Assembly: GCA_022826725.1 (NCBI GenBank)
Contig: JAJDUF010000013.1
Location: forward strand, 62,001 to 126,000
Length of the DNA: 64,000 bases
DNA from: Chloroflexota bacterium
GTDB lineage: Bacteria > Chloroflexota > UBA11872 > UBA12225 > JAJDUF01
Reading direction: 5' to 3'
Positions 60,227 through 64,000 of this stretch are shown in pieces. Each line of letters starts with the position of its first letter. The stretch's first letter is position 1. The translations under genes were made by a program, and so were the position numbers. The notes beneath the pieces are model-generated. The model was not told the origin of the DNA. It saw only the letters and a program-made list of their open reading frames with translations, and did no database searches.

Positions 60227-60481
60227 ATGAGAATTACATATGATGCGGAGGTAGATGCACTCAGCATCCGGTTCCGCGAGACACGGGTGGTTACAAAACA
60301 CCTCGCCGAGGGGCTTGCCGCCGATTATGACGCCGAAGGGCGGTTGGCTGGCCTTGAAGTGCTTGACGCGGTGAAACGCTTCGGTGACGACGAGACACTG
60401 CGGCACATTACTGTCGAGGGCATCACCGTCCCTGAACCTATCCCGGCAGTGGTATCACCCACACGCGAGGTCCACGTGTGA
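60227..60481 (+). CDS. DUF2283 domain protein
   Basis: An 84-aa protein: MRITYDAEVDALSIRFRETR, HLAEGLAADYDAEGRLAGLE and VLDAVKRFGDDETLRHITVE are the DUF2283 core, a small beta-alpha fold. GGAAGG nine bases upstream. These proteins are regularly next to DUF4258 genes and behave as possible antitoxins; direct evidence is lacking. Same strand and island as the flanking genes. Confidence 0.8.
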   Translation: MRITYDAEVDALSIRFRETRVVTKHLAEGLAADYDAEGRLAGLEVLDAVKRFGDDETLRHITVEGITVPEPIPAVVSPTREVHV

Positions 60482-60535
60482 AAACAAGGGCGCTTGCCAC
60501 CAAAACCGGGGCGTAATCGGATCGAAAAGTTGAGC

Positions 60536-61768
60536 ATGGCGGATAGCCGGGCGAGGGTGCTTACGACGACCGATTTTCTGGAGGACTTTGATTATCTGTG
60601 GAGGACCTTTGCGGCAGAATATGCCTACTTCGATGAAAAAGACACCGACTGGACAAAAGTCCGGCAACACTATCGGCGAAAGGTTGAGGCTACCAGCAAG
60701 GAAGAAACGTTCATCTCTATCTTGGAGCGGACTCTCGAAGAACTACACGATAATCACGTCCACCTCACTTACAATACACCCACATCGCCGCGCACCGTTC
60801 CCGCTCGGTCCGACCTTCATGCCGAGTGGCGCCAGGAAGAGGCGACGGTCCTCGCGGTACGCGCGGGGTTTCAGGCTGCCCTCAGCGGTGTCAGGCCGGG
60901 CGACGTTATACTCTCGATCAACAATGTTCCCATTACCGAAGCCGTACAAGCACGCCTTCCGATCAGTGTTACAACCCCTACTACAGAGCTGCATAATTGG
61001 GCACTGAACAAGGTACTCGCCGGGAACGGGAGCGTAAGCCGAACTCTTGAAGTTTCGCGTGGCGGACAGAATCTCTCTTTCAAGCTGGAAGCCGGCCGCT
61101 TTGACCGCCAGTACGCTATACAACATAACTGCCGGCTCGAAACACGTTGGCTATCCCGCGATCTTGGCTACATCGGCTTCAATGACTCGCTCGGAGACGC
61201 TTCGACGATTTTCCTGTTCGACGCTGCACTGGAAGAGCTGAGTGCGGCAAAAGGACTCGTTCTCGATCTTCGACGTGCCGGTGGAGGGAACACCGGCGTG
61301 CTTGAGGATATAGCCGAGCGGCTCGTAGCATCTCGAGTGGCGTACCAGCGGACGGTCAGACCTTCGGGTGAGGAGTTTATAAGCTACTTGGAGCCACGCG
61401 GCAACAGCCCGTACCTCCAGCCTATCGTTCTACTGGTCGGCCCCTGGACTGGCAGCACCGGCGAAGGACTGGCCATCAGTCTGAGTGTGATGGATAGGGT
61501 TAGGACCGTTGGGCTGAAGATGGCGGGATTGGAAGGGGGCGTGTTCCATTACCGGATGCCCAGAACAGGCATTGGATTCCAGCTCACCGGCGAGAAGATC
61601 TACAACGGTACGATCAAGAACGGCTCATTTTACTCCATCTCAAGACAAGCCTATCAGCCTGACAAATTGGTTGACTTGACAAGTCGGGCGAGCCGGAACG
61701 AGACAGACTGTGTTTTGGAAGTAGGAGTGACCGTTCTGAACGACCTCATCAAGGACACATCCGCCTAA
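60536..61768 (+). CDS. S41-family (tail-specific protease-like) peptidase
   Basis: A 410-aa protein. N-terminal helical region (DFDYLWRTFAAEYAYFDEKD) as in S41 proteins, a PDZ-like part (RAGFQAALSGVRPGDVILSI), and the protease core: YIGFNDSLGDASTI, GLVLDLRRAGGGNTGVLEDI, the nucleophile Ser in LLVGPWTGSTGEGLAISLSV and the Lys in VGLKMAGLEGG. No signal peptide, so a cytosolic or non-classically exported enzyme. Base composition is AT-richer than the surroundings and codon usage more mixed, like the SIR2 gene. It follows the DUF4258/DUF2283 pair with no separate promoter obvious, and might be part of the same acquired unit. Confidence 0.8.
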   Translation: MADSRARVLTTTDFLEDFDYLWRTFAAEYAYFDEKDTDWTKVRQHYRRKVEATSKEETFISILERTLEELHDNHVHLTYNTPTSPRTVPARSDLHAEWRQEEATVLAVRAGFQAALSGVRPGDVILSINNVPITEAVQARLPISVTTPTTELHNWALNKVLAGNGSVSRTLEVSRGGQNLSFKLEAGRFDRQYAIQHNCRLETRWLSRDLGYIGFNDSLGDASTIFLFDAALEELSAAKGLVLDLRRAGGGNTGVLEDIAERLVASRVAYQRTVRPSGEEFISYLEPRGNSPYLQPIVLLVGPWTGSTGEGLAISLSVMDRVRTVGLKMAGLEGGVFHYRMPRTGIGFQLTGEKIYNGTIKNGSFYSISRQAYQPDKLVDLTSRASRNETDCVLEVGVTVLNDLIKDTSA

Positions 61769-61822
61769 CAACCGGGTTGCGCTGCGCCGCACCTCCGCAG
61801 CCTCGCAGACGACATCCGGCCC

Positions 61823-61843
61823 CGCTCCGCCGGGGGCGGAGCG
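61823..61843. repeat. Perfect GC-rich hairpin
   Basis: CGCTCCGCC-GGG-GGCGGAGCG, a 9-bp stem with a 3-base loop, in the 186-bp gap between the S41-like gene and asnB. No T-run follows, so rho-independent termination is doubtful. Confidence 0.6.
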
Positions 61844-61954
61844 ACCACCCTATTGGTAGAGGACGCCGTAATAGCGGCAAACGTGGTAGCATCCGTCGCG
61901 TGGTGACACCTCTGCTTGTCCGGCCGTTGTGTGGGTAGGAGTACGCAGGAGCAT

Positions 61955-63862
61955 ATGTGCGGCGTAGCCGGTGTCTATGACCCCACGGGCGGGGCCGACG
62001 AGCCGACGGCCGTTGCGATGCGCGAGGCCCTGGCGCACCGCGGCCCCGACGACAAGGGGCTGTACTGCCCCCCATCGCATCAGGTGACGCTCGGCTTTCG
62101 GCGCCTGAGCATCATGGACCTCTCTCCGAACGGTCGCCAGCCGATGCAAAACGAGCGGGGAGACGTGTGGGTTGCCTGCAATGGTGAAATCTACAACTAC
62201 CCCGCGCTGCGCCGAGACCTCGAAGCGCGCGGCCACCGGTTCCGCTCGGAGAGCGATACCGAGGTGCTGGTCCATCTCTATGAAGAGCTTGGCCCCGATC
62301 TCGTCCAGCAACTCAACGGCATGTTTGCTTTTGCCCTGTGGGACGAGACCCGGCGCCGGCTCGTGCTGGCCCGCGACCGCTACGGGATCAAGCCGCTCTA
62401 CCTGGCGCAACAGGGAGAACGCCTGCTCTTTGCGTCGGAGGTCAAGGGGCTGCTCGCGGCGCTACCGCATCGGCCGGCGGTGAACGCGGAAGCGTTGCTG
62501 GAGTATTTCACCTTTCAGAATATCGTCAGTGATCGCACCCTGTTTGACGGTGTGCGCTTGCTCCCACCGGGCCACCTCATCGTCGCCGAGGCCGGCCGCA
62601 CCCAGGAGCGGCAATACTGGGCCTTCCGCTTTGACGGCGATCCGGCGCTGTCTTTCGAGGACTGCACGGCCGGCGTCCGCGAGCGTTTTGAGGCGGCGGT
62701 CAGTCGGCAGTTGATGAGCGACGTGCCGGTCGGCAGCTACCTGAGCGGGGGCATGGACTCCGGCTCCATCTGCGCGGTAGCTAGTCGCCAGTTGACGACG
62801 CGAGCCGCCGCGCAGAATGGCGGGAACGGTGGTGAGCGGCTACCCCACCAACCGCAGATCACGACCATCACCGGCGGCTTCTCGCTCGCGGGCGCGACCG
62901 AGGAGGAGCGCAGCTGCGACGAGCGCATTCACTCCGAGCGCCTGGCCACGACGTTCGACACCGAGCACTACGAGATCGTCATTCAGCCGTCCGGACTGGC
63001 GCGCGCACTGCCCAGCGTGGTCTGGCACCTGGAAGACCTGCGCGTCAGCTCCAGCTACCACAACTACTACGTCGCGCGACTCGCCAGCCGCTTTGTCAAG
63101 GTCGTGCTCGCCGGCGCCGGCGGCGACGAGCTATTCGGCGGGTACCCTTGGCGCTACGCCGTGCTCGACGGTGCCACCGAGTCCGAGTTCGAGGATCGCT
63201 ATTTCCAATACTGGAGCCGCCTGCTGTCGCCGGAGGAACGCAGCGGCTTTTTCACCGAGCAGTTCCGGCGCAGCGCCGGCAATTTCGACCCCCGCGATCC
63301 GTTCCTGGCCATCACCCGCGACTACGACGCGCCGGCGCTGGTTGATCGCGCCCTCACTTTCGAGGCCCGGGTATACCTACACGGCCTGTTTGTCCTGGAA
63401 GATAAGTTGAGCATGGCGCACGGTCTGGAGTCGCGCGTGCCGTTCCTCGACGACGATCTTGTCGAGCTCGCGCAACGCATTCCGGCCCACTACAAGGTCA
63501 GCACCGGCACCGGCAAGCGCGTGCTGCGCGCCGCCATGCGCGGTCTTATCCCGGATGCCACCCTCGCCCTCCCCAAGCAAGGGTTCGTCCCCCCCGAGGA
63601 AACGTGGTATCGCACCAGCATCCTGCCGTATATCCGCGAGACCATCCTGAACAAACGGGCGCTCGCCCGCGGCTATTTCGAGCCGGCGGCCGTGCGCCGC
63701 GTCGTAGACGAGCACACCGCCGGCCAGCGCAACCACAAGCTGCTGCTCTGGTCGCTGATGTGCTTCGAGTGGTGGAACCGGCTGTTCGTTGACGGCGAAG
63801 CGCCCGACGACCATGCCCCCCTCGACGACCACCCGGACGCGGTGGGAGCGAGCATTCCGTAA
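61955..63862 (+). CDS. asnB: Asparagine synthetase (glutamine-hydrolysing)
   Basis: A 635-aa enzyme. The ATG at 61955 leaves Cys2 as the N-terminal nucleophile (MCGVAGVYDPTGG) of the glutaminase domain, followed by ALAHRGPDDKGLYCPPSHQV, RRLSIMDLSPNGRQPM and CNGEIYNYPALRRDL. The synthetase domain has VGSYLSGGMDSGSICAVASR (SGGxDS P-loop) and the late EDKLSMAHGLESRVPFLDD. Length fits AsnB-type enzymes of the second class, which sometimes amidate cell-wall or antibiotic precursors rather than aspartate. AGGAG sits three bases before the ATG. Confidence 0.88.
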   Translation: MCGVAGVYDPTGGADEPTAVAMREALAHRGPDDKGLYCPPSHQVTLGFRRLSIMDLSPNGRQPMQNERGDVWVACNGEIYNYPALRRDLEARGHRFRSESDTEVLVHLYEELGPDLVQQLNGMFAFALWDETRRRLVLARDRYGIKPLYLAQQGERLLFASEVKGLLAALPHRPAVNAEALLEYFTFQNIVSDRTLFDGVRLLPPGHLIVAEAGRTQERQYWAFRFDGDPALSFEDCTAGVRERFEAAVSRQLMSDVPVGSYLSGGMDSGSICAVASRQLTTRAAAQNGGNGGERLPHQPQITTITGGFSLAGATEEERSCDERIHSERLATTFDTEHYEIVIQPSGLARALPSVVWHLEDLRVSSSYHNYYVARLASRFVKVVLAGAGGDELFGGYPWRYAVLDGATESEFEDRYFQYWSRLLSPEERSGFFTEQFRRSAGNFDPRDPFLAITRDYDAPALVDRALTFEARVYLHGLFVLEDKLSMAHGLESRVPFLDDDLVELAQRIPAHYKVSTGTGKRVLRAAMRGLIPDATLALPKQGFVPPEETWYRTSILPYIRETILNKRALARGYFEPAAVRRVVDEHTAGQRNHKLLLWSLMCFEWWNRLFVDGEAPDDHAPLDDHPDAVGASIP

Positions 63863-63894
63863 GTAGCCTTACGGTCGTCAGGGTGTGCTTGCCG

Positions 63895-63900
63895 TATGAT
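63895..63900 (+). promoter_or_regulatory. -10 promoter candidate for the last gene
   Basis: TATGAT within GCCGTATGATTCATAG, 23 bases before the ATG at 63924; a TTACGG lies 20 bases upstream as a poor -35. Confidence 0.35.
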
Positions 63901-63923
63901 TCATAGTGAGGAGGGCAAGACTG

Positions 63924-64000
63924 ATGGCAGGTGGCCGCAGGATAGCCGAGCGGCGTCAGGACGGCGCGCTACCCACCTCGCGTCGGCGGGCGCTCACTTA
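63924..64000 (+). CDS. Start of a gene cut by the window edge
   Basis: Begins MAGGRRIAERRQDGALPTSR and continues in the same frame to the end of the window (25 codons). AGGAGGG about eight bases upstream of the ATG and a -10 candidate support a real start. The basic N-terminus gives no family clue. Confidence 0.5.
   Translation, partial: MAGGRRIAERRQDGALPTSRRRALT

Noticed and set aside
61823..61843. GC-rich hairpin after the S41-like gene as a terminator
   Set aside because: No T-run follows it, and it resembles the dispersed repeat arms; recorded as a repeat instead.

Overview
The window reads as a chromosomal segment of a high-GC, non-pathogen-like environmental bacterium, most plausibly a Chloroflexota of the Thermomicrobia/Sphaerobacter type. 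This is inferred from the mix of an ANTAR-type response regulator start, MMPL transporters, a CofE-type F420 ligase, a COG2521-like methyltransferase next to a DUF815 ATPase, LarB/LarC, a ClpC unfoldase and a long S21 protein. No rRNA, tRNA, CRISPR array, insertion sequence or prophage was recognised. Coding density is high, short operons alternate strands, and many starts have clear GGAGG-type ribosome binding sites.

Layout. 1-5.5 kb: truncated response regulator, DHA2-type drug exporter, methyltransferase plus AAA ATPase pair, three small unknown proteins. 5.6-7.4 kb: an AT-richer SIR2-domain gene that looks like an acquired defence gene. 7.4-14.9 kb: CehA/McbA-type metallohydrolase, two tandem MMPL exporters and a divergent TetR regulator with a perfect palindromic operator candidate. 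14.9-23.1 kb: a phosphate regulon, phoB-phoR, a cytosolic amidase with LysM, then pstS-pstC-pstA-pstB-phoU preceded by four 11-bp-spaced Pho-box half-sites. 23.1-31.3 kb: amidohydrolase, glutaredoxin/CcdA pair, ClpC, S21, isopropylmalate-type dehydrogenase, D-aminopeptidase.

31.4-39.4 kb: GlcF-like iron-sulfur protein, HtrA protease with MOSC protein, tetraheme cytochrome, CofE, 2Fe-2S ferredoxin, a lineage-specific XRE protein, RNase HII and YraN. 39.5-49.8 kb: a catabolic stretch (SDR, Gfo/Idh/MocA, methyltransferase, FAH-fold enzyme, amidohydrolase, M20 peptidase, MBL hydrolase, sugar isomerase, D-aminoacylase). 49.9-58.8 kb: ATP-type PEP carboxykinase, DUF1611 protein, monooxygenase, TlpA/MauE thiol-redox pair, LarC-LarB, NhaA. 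59.1-64 kb: PspC, alkyltransferase-like protein, a DUF4258/DUF2283 pair and an S41-like peptidase of lower GC, a glutamine-hydrolysing asparagine synthetase and the start of a further gene.

Themes. The phosphate operon and its two-component regulator form one regulatory unit. Several genes point to use of D-amino acids and peptides (M55 D-aminopeptidase, D-aminoacylase, DUF1611/DgcN-like, M20 peptidase, LarBC). Intergenic spaces carry a family of GC-rich palindromic repeats, and many start codons are preceded by an extended -10-like TGCTACACT/TGCTATGCT motif. Starts were chosen by ribosome binding site and family alignment from memory; all function calls are by eye, without database searches.
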